From Bacteroidota bacterium (lineage in GTDB: Bacteria > Bacteroidota > Bacteroidia > Bacteroidales > WCHB1-69), in assembly GCA_029570835.1 (NCBI GenBank), contig JAKPTX010000205.1:1-64000 (forward strand): 64,000 nucleotides of DNA, in the 5' to 3' direction. Position numbers and translations under genes: made by a program. Under the pieces are notes generated by a model, which saw only the letters and a program-made list of their open reading frames with translations, searched no databases and was not told the DNA's origin. Positions 54,265 to 62,666 of the stretch are shown piece by piece (within the stretch, counting starts at the first letter, position 1; each line of letters begins with the position of its first letter).

Positions 54265-55293
54265 TTACTCATCTTCTTGATACTTTTTCCATAATTCCCT
54301 CACTTGTTTGTACAAATCCGGTAATTTCTTTCTATATATAATTAATTTTTTTTCTTCTGAAACAGGAATTGCAGGAGAGCCCAAAATAATCTGTTTATCC
54401 TCGATGTTAGTCATCACCCCTGATTGAGCACCAATAATCACATTATCTCCAATATGGAGATGCCCCGTGATACCCACTTGGCCTGCAATAATTCCTTTTT
54501 TACCAATTTTTGTAGATCCGGAAATTCCCACTTGCGCGGCGCAAGCAGTACCCTCTCCCAATTCTACATTATGCGCTACCTGAATCAAATTATCCAGTTT
54601 CACATGAGAATGAATAATGGTTGATCCGATTGTAGCTCTGTCGATACAAGTATTGGCACCAATCTCGACATAATCCTCAATAATAACATTTCCTATTTGA
54701 GGTACTTTAAGATACTGCCCATCTTGGGGGGCAAATCCAAACCCATCAGCTCCAATAACTACACCAGCGTGAATGATACATTCTTTACCTATTTTACAGT
54801 CGCGATACACCTTAACCCCTGCATAAAGAACACTCTTCTCTCCCACAGCCCCTCTATCACCAATCACAGTATGTGGATAGAGTTGCGCATAGTCACCGAT
54901 TACGGCTCCTTCTCCCACACTAACAAACTCAGCTATGTAGACATCTTTCCCAATTTGAGCTGTAGGATCAATATGTGCTTTTTCTGATATTCCTATTTTT
55001 TTCGGCTTCATCATTTCTTCGTAGATTGCCATCAATTGTGCAATAGCAGCATAAGGATTTTTTGTTCTTATTAAAGTTGTTGTCAACTTTTCTTCCGGAA
55101 CAAAATCATCACTAACAATCACGGCAGAAGCCTTTGTTTGGTATATATAATGTGTATATTTAGGATTGGCTAAAAAAGAAAGCGCACCGGGTATTCCTTC
55201 TTCAATCCTGCAGAAAGTTCTAATTTCCGCATCAGGATTTCCCTCTATGGTAGCTCCAATTAGTTCAGCAATTTGAAAAACAGTAAACTTCAT
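54265..55293 (-). CDS. lpxD: UDP-3-O-(3-hydroxyacyl)glucosamine N-acyltransferase
   Basis: Trimeric left-handed beta-helix acyltransferase adding the second 3-hydroxyacyl chain in lipid A synthesis. The N-terminal uridine-binding domain (about 1-100) is followed by hexapeptide repeats from about 105 to 320, with the catalytic His in [10 protein letters not shown] and the FGFAPQDG segment. At 342 aa it is full-length. It leads the lpxD-lpxC operon. Confidence 0.95.
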   Translation of the reverse strand: MKFTVFQIAELIGATIEGNPDAEIRTFCRIEEGIPGALSFLANPKYTHYIYQTKASAVIVSDDFVPEEKLTTTLIRTKNPYAAIAQLMAIYEEMMKPKKIGISEKAHIDPTAQIGKDVYIAEFVSVGEGAVIGDYAQLYPHTVIGDRGAVGEKSVLYAGVKVYRDCKIGKECIIHAGVVIGADGFGFAPQDGQYLKVPQIGNVIIEDYVEIGANTCIDRATIGSTIIHSHVKLDNLIQVAHNVELGEGTACAAQVGISGSTKIGKKGIIAGQVGITGHLHIGDNVIIGAQSGVMTNIEDKQIILGSPAIPVSEEKKLIIYRKKLPDLYKQVRELWKKYQEDE

Positions 55294-55309
55294 CAGCTAA
55301 AATTTTCGG

Positions 55310-55317
55310 CAAAGATA
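55310..55317 (-). promoter_or_regulatory. -7 box of the lpxD-lpxC operon
   Basis: Minus-strand TATCTTTGC, 16 nt upstream of the ATG. Confidence 0.65.
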
Positions 55318-55388
55318 CAAGAAAAATAATAAAAGTGTTATTTTTTTTCAAAAAAAATTTTTTCACTCATCAATTCAAAAAAATTATG

Positions 55389-55396
55389 TATTTTTG
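55389..55396 (+). promoter_or_regulatory. -7 box of the tRNA-Ser gene
   Basis: TATTTTTGC ends 20 nt before the tRNA. Confidence 0.65.
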
Positions 55397-55416
55397 CGCC
55401 CATTATTGCAATGCGA

Positions 55417-55503
55417 GGAGAGATGGGTGAGTGGCTGAAACCAGCAGTTTGCTAAACTGTCGAAGGGGCGACCCTTCCGGGGGTTCGAATCCCCCTCTCT
55501 CCG
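55417..55503 (+). tRNA. tRNA-Ser (anticodon GCU)
   Basis: Acceptor GGAGAGA/TCTCTCC; anticodon stem GCAGT/ACTGT around TTGCTAA (anticodon GCT); long class II variable arm with a GAAGGG...CCCTTC stem. No CCA encoded. Confidence 0.95.
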
Positions 55504-55520
55504 CAAGTTATTGAAACATT

Positions 55521-55550
55521 GAAAGGAGCTATTATTGCTCCTTTTTTTGC
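55521..55550 (+). terminator. Terminator after tRNA-Ser
   Basis: Stem AAAGGAGC/GCTCCTTT around TATTATT, followed by a T run. The rest of the gap up to 55938 holds a C-run (55649-55660), plain AT-rich DNA and the next promoter; no gene is seen. Confidence 0.8.
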
Positions 55551-55887
55551 TTTTTTTTTCAGTGATGTAAAAAATAAAGACATTTACAACATTCAGGTCA
55601 TATTGAGAGTGGGGCAATTAGTATAATTAAAGAGGAATATCCATCCTGCCCCCCCTTTTTTTATTATTTCAAAAATAAAAGAAGAAAAAATCTGTAATTA
55701 AATTATGCCTTACTGAGAATTTTAAAGTAGAATTAAGAGGAAAGATATTCCGTATCAATAAAATAAGGAGAAAGAATGGATTAATTTGCGTTATTTGTGA
55801 ATAAAATTCAACTCACAAGTTCAACCGAGTAAGCTATAAAATAGTAAAATATTTCACTGAAAGTTTCCATCTTTCCATTTTTAGTTG

Positions 55888-55895
55888 TACTTTTG
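55888..55895 (+). promoter_or_regulatory. -7 box of the small beta-barrel gene
   Basis: TACTTTTGC, 43 nt before the ATG. Confidence 0.6.
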
Positions 55896-55938
55896 CATTC
55901 GTAAATTCTAATTTTTGAAAACTTAACATCTTTTAATT

Positions 55939-56451
55939 ATGAAAAAACTTGCGTTATTGTTCATAGCTATTTTTACAGCCGGTTTAGTATCTGCACAATC
56001 TCCTGTTTTTCAAAAAGGGGATCATACTATTAACATTGGTACCGGAGTAGCTCTTAGAGGGTTACCTATAGAATTTAGCTACACCGCCGGTATTGTTGAC
56101 AATCTTTTTAGAGTTCCGGGTCTCACTTTGGGTGTTGGAGGTTATATCGGTTACTCTTTTTGGAATCCTCAGATGCCCCATCTTATTCCTGCTGCCTATA
56201 AAGGTTGGAGTACTCTTTTGGGTGCACGCGCAGAGGTACATTACTCTGTTGTTCGCAACCTTGACTTTTTTGGAGGTCCCATGGTAGGCTTTCAATTTAC
56301 TTATTGGGAAAATCAATCCAATATCAATTTCCTTTTTACACCGGGAGTCTATGCTGGAATCAAGTATTTCTTTACTCCCAACTTTGGAGTTTATGCCTCA
56401 GCCGGATACGGAATTGTTTACTTTTCGGGCGGTTTCACTTTTCAATTTTAA
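55939..56451 (+). CDS. Small outer-membrane beta-barrel protein
   Basis: 170 aa with a signal peptide (MKKLALLFIAIFTAGLVSAQ). The mature ~150 aa alternate hydrophobic strands (GVGGYIGYSFW, LLGARAEVHYSV, FFGGPMVGFQFTYW, FTPGVYAGIKYFF) and end in GGFTFQF with a terminal Phe, the signature of an 8-stranded beta-barrel. Function is unknown. It lies just upstream of the pigment/lipid operon but has its own promoter and probably a terminator. Confidence 0.8.
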   Translation: MKKLALLFIAIFTAGLVSAQSPVFQKGDHTINIGTGVALRGLPIEFSYTAGIVDNLFRVPGLTLGVGGYIGYSFWNPQMPHLIPAAYKGWSTLLGARAEVHYSVVRNLDFFGGPMVGFQFTYWENQSNINFLFTPGVYAGIKYFFTPNFGVYASAGYGIVYFSGGFTFQF

Positions 56452-56485
56452 AAATTCATAACCTACTCTTTTTTTGGTTTTAAAG

Positions 56486-56519
56486 TCTGAATATAATACT
56501 ATTTGTGTTCAGATTTTTT
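56486..56519 (+). terminator. Weak terminator after the small beta-barrel gene
   Basis: Short stem TCTGAA/TTCAGA followed by a run of six T. Confidence 0.45.
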
Positions 56520-56557
56520 GTTCTTTTAAATTTCTTATACAATATTCAAAAAAATTG

Positions 56558-56565
56558 TATCTTTG
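56558..56565 (+). promoter_or_regulatory. -7 box of the ammonia-lyase/ketosynthase operon
   Basis: TATCTTTGC, 54 nt upstream of the ammonia-lyase ATG. It is the only box seen for the whole operon to 64 kb. Confidence 0.65.
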
Positions 56566-56619
56566 CGGGTCTTATTTTATAGTAAAAATTTATAGTATTA
56601 ATAACGAAGAATTCATAAT

Positions 56620-58146
56620 ATGACTTTAACCAATCATTATCACAATTTTGATGAACTAGTCAAACTCATTTGGGGAGAACCTATTGAAATAGATAGCGAG
56701 GCTCTCCAAGATGTAGAGCAATCCTTTCTTTTTTTACAAAAATTTTCAAAAGATAGATTAGTTTATGGAGTTAACACCGGTTTTGGCCCAATGGCACAAT
56801 ATCGGATTCATGATGAAGATATCACACAACTCCAGTACAATCTCGTACGCAGTCATGCAACAGGAACAGGTAAAGAACTCACTCCTTTACAAATTCGCGC
56901 TGCTTTAATCTGCCGCTTAATCTCCCTTTTAAGAGGTTATTCAGGTGTACACCCTTCAACCATTTCTCAACTGCAACTTTTCATTAACCATGAAATCTAC
57001 CCGGTTATTTACCACCATGGAAGTGTGGGAGCAAGTGGAGATTTAGTTCAGTTAGCTCATTTAGCTTTGGCTTTAATTGGAGAAGGTGAAGTTTTTTATA
57101 AGGGGGGGAAGGCAACAACTCACTCTGTACTGAAACTTTTGAAAATAGATCCTCTTCAACTTTATATTCGTGATGGGCTCTCTCTGATCAATGGTACCTC
57201 GGTGATGAGTGGGATTGCGTTGATCAATTTGGTTCAGGCAAAAAAACTATTCCACCTGGCTGTTATGACATCTGCGATGGTGAATGAAGTAGTTTCATCC
57301 TGTAATGACCACTACTCTATCCAATTGAATAGCAAAAAACATCACTACGGACAACGTAAAGTAGCCGGTATGATGGGTGCAATTCTTGCAGACAGTCAGT
57401 TAATTAGAGAGAGATATGATAAAGATCATGACCACCTTCCTACTGAAGAGGTTTTATCAAGAAAAGTACAAGAATACTATTCACTTCGCTCCGCTCCTCA
57501 AGTATTGGGTCCTGTTTTAGATACAATTAACCAGGCTGAAAAGGTTATTTTGGACGAAATCAACTCCTCTAATGACAACCCTGTTGTCGATTACCGTGAT
57601 CAAACAATATATCATGGAAGTAATTTCCATGGAGATTATATCTCCCTTGAGATGGATAAGTTGAAAATTGCGATTATCCGTCTCACCATGTTAGCGGAAA
57701 GACAACTCAACTTCCTCATGAACGATAAACTAAACCAGCAGTTCCCCCCATTTTTAAACCATGGCAAATTGGGACTCAACTTAGGTATGCAAGCTATGCA
57801 ATTTACCGCTACATCAACTACTGCTGAAAGTCAAACATTAGGATTTCCGAACTATGTTCACTCTATCCCCAACAACAATGACAATCAGGACATTGTCAGC
57901 ATGGGTACCAACAGTGCTCTCATTGCTGCTCAGGTAATTGAAAATGGATTTGAGGTAATGGCTATCTATCTGATTGCCATTGCTCAGGCATACGAATTCA
58001 TAGAAGATCACTCAAAAATAGGATCTCAAACCAAGGAAAAATACGAAAAGATTCGCTCTATCGTCCCCAAATTCATTGAGGACACTCCCAAATATGAGGA
58101 AATTCTTAAAGTGAAAGAGTGGATTATGAATATGAACAACAAATAA
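56620..58146 (+). CDS. Aromatic amino acid (tyrosine) ammonia-lyase, pigment-type
   Basis: MIO-dependent ammonia-lyase of 508 aa. The self-cyclising ASG triad is at 138-140 (GSVGASGDLVQLAHL) and the catalytic Tyr is in VYGVNTGFG (49). The substrate-selectivity stretch LQYNLVRSHATGTGK (71-85) is very close to what I recall of the Flavobacterium johnsoniae tyrosine ammonia-lyase, as are VNTGFGPMAQYRI and VHSIPNNNDNQDIVSMGTN. By homology to that enzyme it should give 4-coumarate from tyrosine, the aryl starter of flexirubin-type pigments. Histidase is the alternative, but the operon contains ACP, ketosynthase and ketoreductase genes and no hut genes. First gene of the operon. Confidence 0.85.
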   Translation: MTLTNHYHNFDELVKLIWGEPIEIDSEALQDVEQSFLFLQKFSKDRLVYGVNTGFGPMAQYRIHDEDITQLQYNLVRSHATGTGKELTPLQIRAALICRLISLLRGYSGVHPSTISQLQLFINHEIYPVIYHHGSVGASGDLVQLAHLALALIGEGEVFYKGGKATTHSVLKLLKIDPLQLYIRDGLSLINGTSVMSGIALINLVQAKKLFHLAVMTSAMVNEVVSSCNDHYSIQLNSKKHHYGQRKVAGMMGAILADSQLIRERYDKDHDHLPTEEVLSRKVQEYYSLRSAPQVLGPVLDTINQAEKVILDEINSSNDNPVVDYRDQTIYHGSNFHGDYISLEMDKLKIAIIRLTMLAERQLNFLMNDKLNQQFPPFLNHGKLGLNLGMQAMQFTATSTTAESQTLGFPNYVHSIPNNNDNQDIVSMGTNSALIAAQVIENGFEVMAIYLIAIAQAYEFIEDHSKIGSQTKEKYEKIRSIVPKFIEDTPKYEEILKVKEWIMNMNNK

Positions 58147-58155
58147 GAACTCAAT

Positions 58156-58884
58156 ATGAAATATGGATTAGTAACCGGTGGATCTAGGGGAATAGGTAGA
58201 GCCATAGCTTTATCTATCAGTAGAATGGGATATCGGGTCATTATCAATTATCACTCTAACACAGAGGCGGCAGAAGAGACACTTAGACTCATTAGAGCTG
58301 AAGGAGGAGATGGTGAATTGCTCCCTTTTGATGTTTCCAATGAAGAAGATGTTGACCAGGCGCTCCTGCAATGGGAGAAGGATCACCCCGATGATCAAAT
58401 TGAAGTTTTAGTTAACAATGCCGGAATTCGTAAAGATAATTTGATGATTTTTATGCAAAATGAAGACTGGCATTCCATCATCAATACACACCTCAACGGA
58501 TTTTTCTACACTACTCGCCGCCTGCTTAAAGGCATGTTGACCAAGCGTTACGGCAGAATTATCAATGTGGTTTCACTATCAGGAATCAAAGGATTACCGG
58601 GGCAAACAAACTACAGTGCTGCAAAAGCGGGTATCATTGGTGCTTCTAAAGCTTTGGCACAAGAGGTTGCACCAAGAAAAATAACTGTCAATTGTGTTGC
58701 TCCCGGATTCATTCATACTGACATGACTGCCGAATTACCTGAATCAGAACTCAAAACCTTAATCCCTATGGGACGTTTTGGAAATCCAGAAGAAGTTGCT
58801 GCTGTAGTAGCTTTTCTAGCTTCTAAAAACGCATCTTATATCACCGGAGAAGTTATCTCTGTAAATGGAGGTTTATACACTTAA
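58156..58884 (+). CDS. 3-oxoacyl-ACP reductase, FabG-type SDR
   Basis: Short-chain dehydrogenase of 242 aa reducing beta-ketoacyl-ACP with NADPH. The cofactor motif TGGSRGIG is at about 7-14, NNAG at about 88, the catalytic Ser in VSLSGIKG, and YSAAKAG carries the Tyr and Lys. Being within an ammonia-lyase/ketosynthase operon (9 nt after the lyase), it most likely serves this dedicated chain rather than housekeeping fatty acid synthesis. Confidence 0.9.
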   Translation: MKYGLVTGGSRGIGRAIALSISRMGYRVIINYHSNTEAAEETLRLIRAEGGDGELLPFDVSNEEDVDQALLQWEKDHPDDQIEVLVNNAGIRKDNLMIFMQNEDWHSIINTHLNGFFYTTRRLLKGMLTKRYGRIINVVSLSGIKGLPGQTNYSAAKAGIIGASKALAQEVAPRKITVNCVAPGFIHTDMTAELPESELKTLIPMGRFGNPEEVAAVVAFLASKNASYITGEVISVNGGLYT

Positions 58885-58896
58885 TCTAAAAAGAGC

Positions 58897-60114
58897 ATGA
58901 AAAGAGTTGTAATCACAGGAATGGGAATTTACTCCAGCATTGGAAAAAATAAAGAGGAAGTATTACTCTCCCTTCAAAATGGGAAATCCGGAATTGGGAT
59001 TGAACCTTTCAGAACCGAAATGGGGTTTCGCTCCCCACTGACAGGAATTTTAGAAGTACCTAATCTCAAAGGGAAATTAGACAGAAGATTACGTACCGGA
59101 CTCGCTGAAGAAGGAATCTTTGCTTATATTGCTTCTTTGGAAGCACTGGAACAAGCCTTGATTGATGATGATTATCTTGAAAATAACGAGATCGGAATTC
59201 TGTATGGGAATGACAGTTCAGCCAAGGCTGTAATTGAAGCACACGAACTTATAAAACTTAGAAAAGACACTACGCTGTTGGGTTCCGGTGCCATATTCCA
59301 ATCTATGAATTCAACAGTAACTATGAATCTTTCCACTATTTTTAAGCTTAAAGGGATTAACTTCACCATCAGTGCTGCCTGTGCCAGTGGTTCTCACGCA
59401 TTAGGTATGGGATACCACTTTATCAGACACGGCATGCAAGATATGGTTTTGTGTGGTGGAGCGCAGGAGATCAATGCGTACTCAATGGGAAGTTTTGACG
59501 CACTCAGTGCTTTCTCCGTACGGATTGACGAACCCACTAAAGCATCCCGCCCATTTGATAAAAACAGAGATGGACTAGTTCCCAGTGGTGGTGCGGCTAC
59601 ACTTATTTTGGAAGAGTATGAACATGCAGTCAAACGAGGAGCACCCATTTTAGCAGAAATAATTGGATATGGATTCTCCTCCAATGGATCACATATCTCA
59701 CAACCCACAAACGAAGGATCGTACCGCGCAATGTCGATGGCACTTAGAGATGCACAACTCACTCCAAAGCAAATCGATTATATTAATGCACATGCCACCT
59801 CCACTCCAATGGGAGATGGTTTTGAAGCGTTGGCTATCAATAAACTGTTTGGGAATCAAACACCGGTCAGCTCAACCAAAAGTATGACGGGACATGAGTG
59901 CTGGATGGCAGGAGCCAGTGAAGTTATATACTCAATTTTAATGATGCATCACGACTTTATGGCTCCCAATATCAACTTTGAAGAACCGGATGAACAGAGT
60001 GCCGGAATCAATGTCATAAATAAAACAACTGAAAAGAAATTAAATTATATTCTCTCTAACTCTTTTGGATTTGGAGGAACCAATAGTGCTTTAATTATAA
60101 AAAAACATCAATAA
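58897..60114 (+). CDS. Beta-ketoacyl-ACP synthase (FabF-like, dedicated)
   Basis: Condensing enzyme of 405 aa with a complete Cys-His-His set: Cys162 in ACASGSH, His299 in NAHATSTPMGD and His333 in KSMTGHECWMAGASE. The final NSFGFGGTNSALII loop is intact. It would extend the acyl chain with malonyl-ACP. Its C-H-H set marks it as the catalytic KS; the partial ketosynthase at the right edge could be its partner. Twelve nt after the ketoreductase gene. Confidence 0.92.
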   Translation: MKRVVITGMGIYSSIGKNKEEVLLSLQNGKSGIGIEPFRTEMGFRSPLTGILEVPNLKGKLDRRLRTGLAEEGIFAYIASLEALEQALIDDDYLENNEIGILYGNDSSAKAVIEAHELIKLRKDTTLLGSGAIFQSMNSTVTMNLSTIFKLKGINFTISAACASGSHALGMGYHFIRHGMQDMVLCGGAQEINAYSMGSFDALSAFSVRIDEPTKASRPFDKNRDGLVPSGGAATLILEEYEHAVKRGAPILAEIIGYGFSSNGSHISQPTNEGSYRAMSMALRDAQLTPKQIDYINAHATSTPMGDGFEALAINKLFGNQTPVSSTKSMTGHECWMAGASEVIYSILMMHHDFMAPNINFEEPDEQSAGINVINKTTEKKLNYILSNSFGFGGTNSALIIKKHQ

Positions 60115-60131
60115 ACACTAAAACTATAAAG

Positions 60132-60377
60132 ATGGAAAGAGGTAAAATTATTGAAACAATTAATCTTTTTTTAATTGAAGAGATCGAAATTGAAGAAGAT
60201 CTATTAAATGAAGAGGCGTTACTTAAGGAAGATCTAGGAATTGACAGTTTAGATTTTGTAGATGTCGTTGTAATAGTAGAACGTGAGTTTGGCTTCAAAA
60301 TAAAACCGGAAGAGATGACCGATGTAAAAACATTAGGTGCTTTTTATGACTATATAGAAAAAAAAGTTAACTCATAA
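60132..60377 (+). CDS. Acyl carrier protein, dedicated
   Basis: 81-aa acidic ACP. The phosphopantetheine Ser39 lies in LGIDSLDFVDVV, preceded by the usual helix I. It differs from a housekeeping AcpP (no DSL-D-TVE), having DSLDFVD as in type II polyketide/aryl-polyene ACPs. Seventeen nt after the ketosynthase gene. Confidence 0.92.
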   Translation: MERGKIIETINLFLIEEIEIEEDLLNEEALLKEDLGIDSLDFVDVVVIVEREFGFKIKPEEMTDVKTLGAFYDYIEKKVNS

Positions 60378-60384
60378 CGTGCCC

Positions 60385-61314
60385 ATGAAGAGAGCTTGGA
60401 GTGGAAAAACTCAAGGAGGTAAGTGGGGACAACAATTTGTACTTTATTACTTCAAATATGGGAGCCTGAGATTACTCTACCTTGTACTTTACTTTGTGAT
60501 CCCTTTTTATCTTATTTTTGATCGCAAAGGATATCGTGCTATGCGTTGGTATGCGCAAAAAGTAGGTAATAAAAATCGAAAATGGCATCTCCCTTTCGTT
60601 TTCCGCATTTATAAAAGCTTTGGACAGCTTTTTTTAGATCGTTTTTCAATGCTGGGCAATCCCAAGAGAAGATTTCACTTTGAGATTATTAACCAAACTC
60701 TCTTTGATCAATTTTATTATGGAGAGAAAGGGTTTTTATTAGTTAGTGCCCATGTCGGCAATTTCGAACTTTTTGGTTACACCATTAAAGAAAATCTAAA
60801 AATTATTCACCCTATCCTTTTTGGAGGTGAAGCAGAAGTATACCAACGAATGCGCAAATCTATTTTTACTGAACATCAAATCAAACCGATTATTCTTAAT
60901 CCAACCGGTGATTATATCTTTGAGATTCACAATGCGCTACAATCAGGAAATATAGTAAGCATGCCCGCTGACAGGACCTACAATGAAATCAAAGATTTTA
61001 CTACTCCATTTTTTGGATACGATGCCAAATTTCCTATAGGAGTATATCAGATTGCTGCCACTTTGGAAATACCTGTGCTCTCAATTTTTGTAATTAAAAC
61101 CGGATACAAAAAATTCCGCGTTTACATAGACCAGGTAAGTGACAATCAGTTTTCCGGTAGAAAAAAAGAACAAGCAGTTCAAATGGGAAAAAAATATGTT
61201 GCACAATTGGAAAAAGTTTTAAAACAACATCCATCACAATGGTACAATTTTTTCCCATTTTGGGATCAACAAATAAAAGATCTAAATATCAATAAAAAGA
61301 AGTATGGAGAGTAA
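60385..61314 (+). CDS. LpxL/LPLAT-type lipid acyltransferase
   Basis: Membrane-associated acyltransferase of about 309 aa. An N-terminal hydrophobic anchor (LYLVLYFVIPFYLIF, about 30-48) is followed by the catalytic H-x4-E motif AHVGNFE (about 120). The PADRTYNE and PIGVYQIA segments form the LPLAT binding pocket. Members (LpxL/HtrB superfamily) transfer acyl chains from ACP to lipids. In flexirubin and aryl-polyene clusters such an enzyme is thought to move the finished chain to a lipid. An in-frame GTG at 60379 is an alternative start. The 3' end overlaps the radical SAM gene by 11 nt. Confidence 0.87.
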   Translation: MKRAWSGKTQGGKWGQQFVLYYFKYGSLRLLYLVLYFVIPFYLIFDRKGYRAMRWYAQKVGNKNRKWHLPFVFRIYKSFGQLFLDRFSMLGNPKRRFHFEIINQTLFDQFYYGEKGFLLVSAHVGNFELFGYTIKENLKIIHPILFGGEAEVYQRMRKSIFTEHQIKPIILNPTGDYIFEIHNALQSGNIVSMPADRTYNEIKDFTTPFFGYDAKFPIGVYQIAATLEIPVLSIFVIKTGYKKFRVYIDQVSDNQFSGRKKEQAVQMGKKYVAQLEKVLKQHPSQWYNFFPFWDQQIKDLNINKKKYGE

Positions 61315-62653
61315 TAAAATCTTATTGATATCGGCCAATACATACGGAATACCATACAAGGTGTATCCCATAGGTGCTTCCTATATCAAAACCTACATCC
61401 ATGACCATTTTCCTGATTGGCAGGTAGATCTATTCGATTTCAACTTCAACACCTACGATTCACTCCGTCAACAACTGCTAAAAAAACAATACGATCTTAT
61501 TGCACTCTCTCTTCGCAATAGCGATGATGTGAATTATTACGCTCAAGAGAGTTTTATGAGACATTATCATACTATTTGCCAAACAATCAGAGAAAACAGC
61601 TCCACTCCCATTGTAGCCGGTGGACCAGCCGTTTCAATTTTTCCACAAGAAATATCCGACTACTTGGGAGTTGATTATATTGTTGTTGGAGAGGGAGAAA
61701 AAGTGCTTTGTGACCTCAGTATAGCCCTTAAAAATAAAAAAGAGATTGATACTGTTACAGGAATTTGGAAAAATAAGAACTCTTATAAAAAAACCGAATA
61801 TGTTTCGCATCTGAATGTACAATTTGAACCTGAACTAGCTCGTTTCTACCTTGATGAGGGAGGAATGTTAAATATCCAAACCAAACGAGGATGTCCATTT
61901 CACTGTGTCTACTGTACCTATCCACTCATTGAAGGAAAAACCGTACGCACTTTGGACTCCAAATTGATTGTAGAAAATATTAAAGAACTGTCACAAATAG
62001 AGAAAAACATTTATCTCTTTTTTACTGATTCAGTCTTCAATATACATGAAGATTACAACGAAGAGTTAGCCCATCGGATTATTGAAAGTGGAGTCAAAAT
62101 CAGGTGGGGAGCCTATTTTATTCCCAAAAATCTCAATAAAAAACGTTTAGAGCTCTATCAAAAATCAGGTTTAACCCATATTGAATTTGGGACAGACTCC
62201 TTTTCTGATCAACAGTTAATCAACTATCGTAAGGAGTTCAAGTTCAGTGATGTTATAGAATCCACTGAGATTTGCAATCAAGTGGGAATTTTCCATAGCC
62301 ATTTTCTTATCTTAGGAGGGATAGGTGAAACAGAGGAGAGTTTACTTGAAACCATCCAAAATAGCGACCAACTAGAAAACACAATTATTTTTCCCTTTAT
62401 TGGAATGAGAATCTACCCCAACACTGAACTACATCACTTAGCCCTCCAGGAAGGGAAAATTAATAACGGAAACCTCCTAGAACCTCAATACTATCTTTCC
62501 GACTCAATCCCAGTAAATCAACTAAAAGATTTAACCGCCCGTACAAAAAACAGATGGATTTTCCCGGATGAACCTCATGAAGAGATGATTGCTCGATTAA
62601 GAAGAAAAAAAAGAAGAGGACCACTTTGGGAATATCTCAAATATCAATTATAA
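61304..62653 (+). CDS. B12-binding domain radical SAM protein
   Basis: 449 aa. The N-terminal ~140 aa form a cobalamin-binding Rossmann domain: LLISANTYGIPYKVYPIGASYIKTYI, IVAGGPAVSIFPQEI and YIVVGEGE, without a DxHxxG His ligand, as in most cobalamin radical SAM enzymes. The radical SAM core follows with the [4Fe-4S] motif C197-x3-C201-x2-C204 (KRGCPFHCVYC). Such enzymes methylate or rearrange unactivated carbons. It overlaps the acyltransferase gene and is 13 nt from the next start, so it belongs to the operon. Related proteins occur, as I recall, in ladderane-associated fatty acid clusters; its role here is unknown. Confidence 0.88.
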   Translation: MESNKILLISANTYGIPYKVYPIGASYIKTYIHDHFPDWQVDLFDFNFNTYDSLRQQLLKKQYDLIALSLRNSDDVNYYAQESFMRHYHTICQTIRENSSTPIVAGGPAVSIFPQEISDYLGVDYIVVGEGEKVLCDLSIALKNKKEIDTVTGIWKNKNSYKKTEYVSHLNVQFEPELARFYLDEGGMLNIQTKRGCPFHCVYCTYPLIEGKTVRTLDSKLIVENIKELSQIEKNIYLFFTDSVFNIHEDYNEELAHRIIESGVKIRWGAYFIPKNLNKKRLELYQKSGLTHIEFGTDSFSDQQLINYRKEFKFSDVIESTEICNQVGIFHSHFLILGGIGETEESLLETIQNSDQLENTIIFPFIGMRIYPNTELHHLALQEGKINNGNLLEPQYYLSDSIPVNQLKDLTARTKNRWIFPDEPHEEMIARLRRKKRRGPLWEYLKYQL

Positions 62654-62666
62654 ACTTTATTTGAAT

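Noticed and set aside
55384-55617. 77-codon minus-strand open frame
   Set aside because: It is antisense to tRNA-Ser and its terminator.
56620-58146. hutH, paired with hutI at 14 kb
   Set aside because: It lies 41 kb away in an ACP/ketosynthase operon, and its sequence segments match the pigment-type tyrosine ammonia-lyase.
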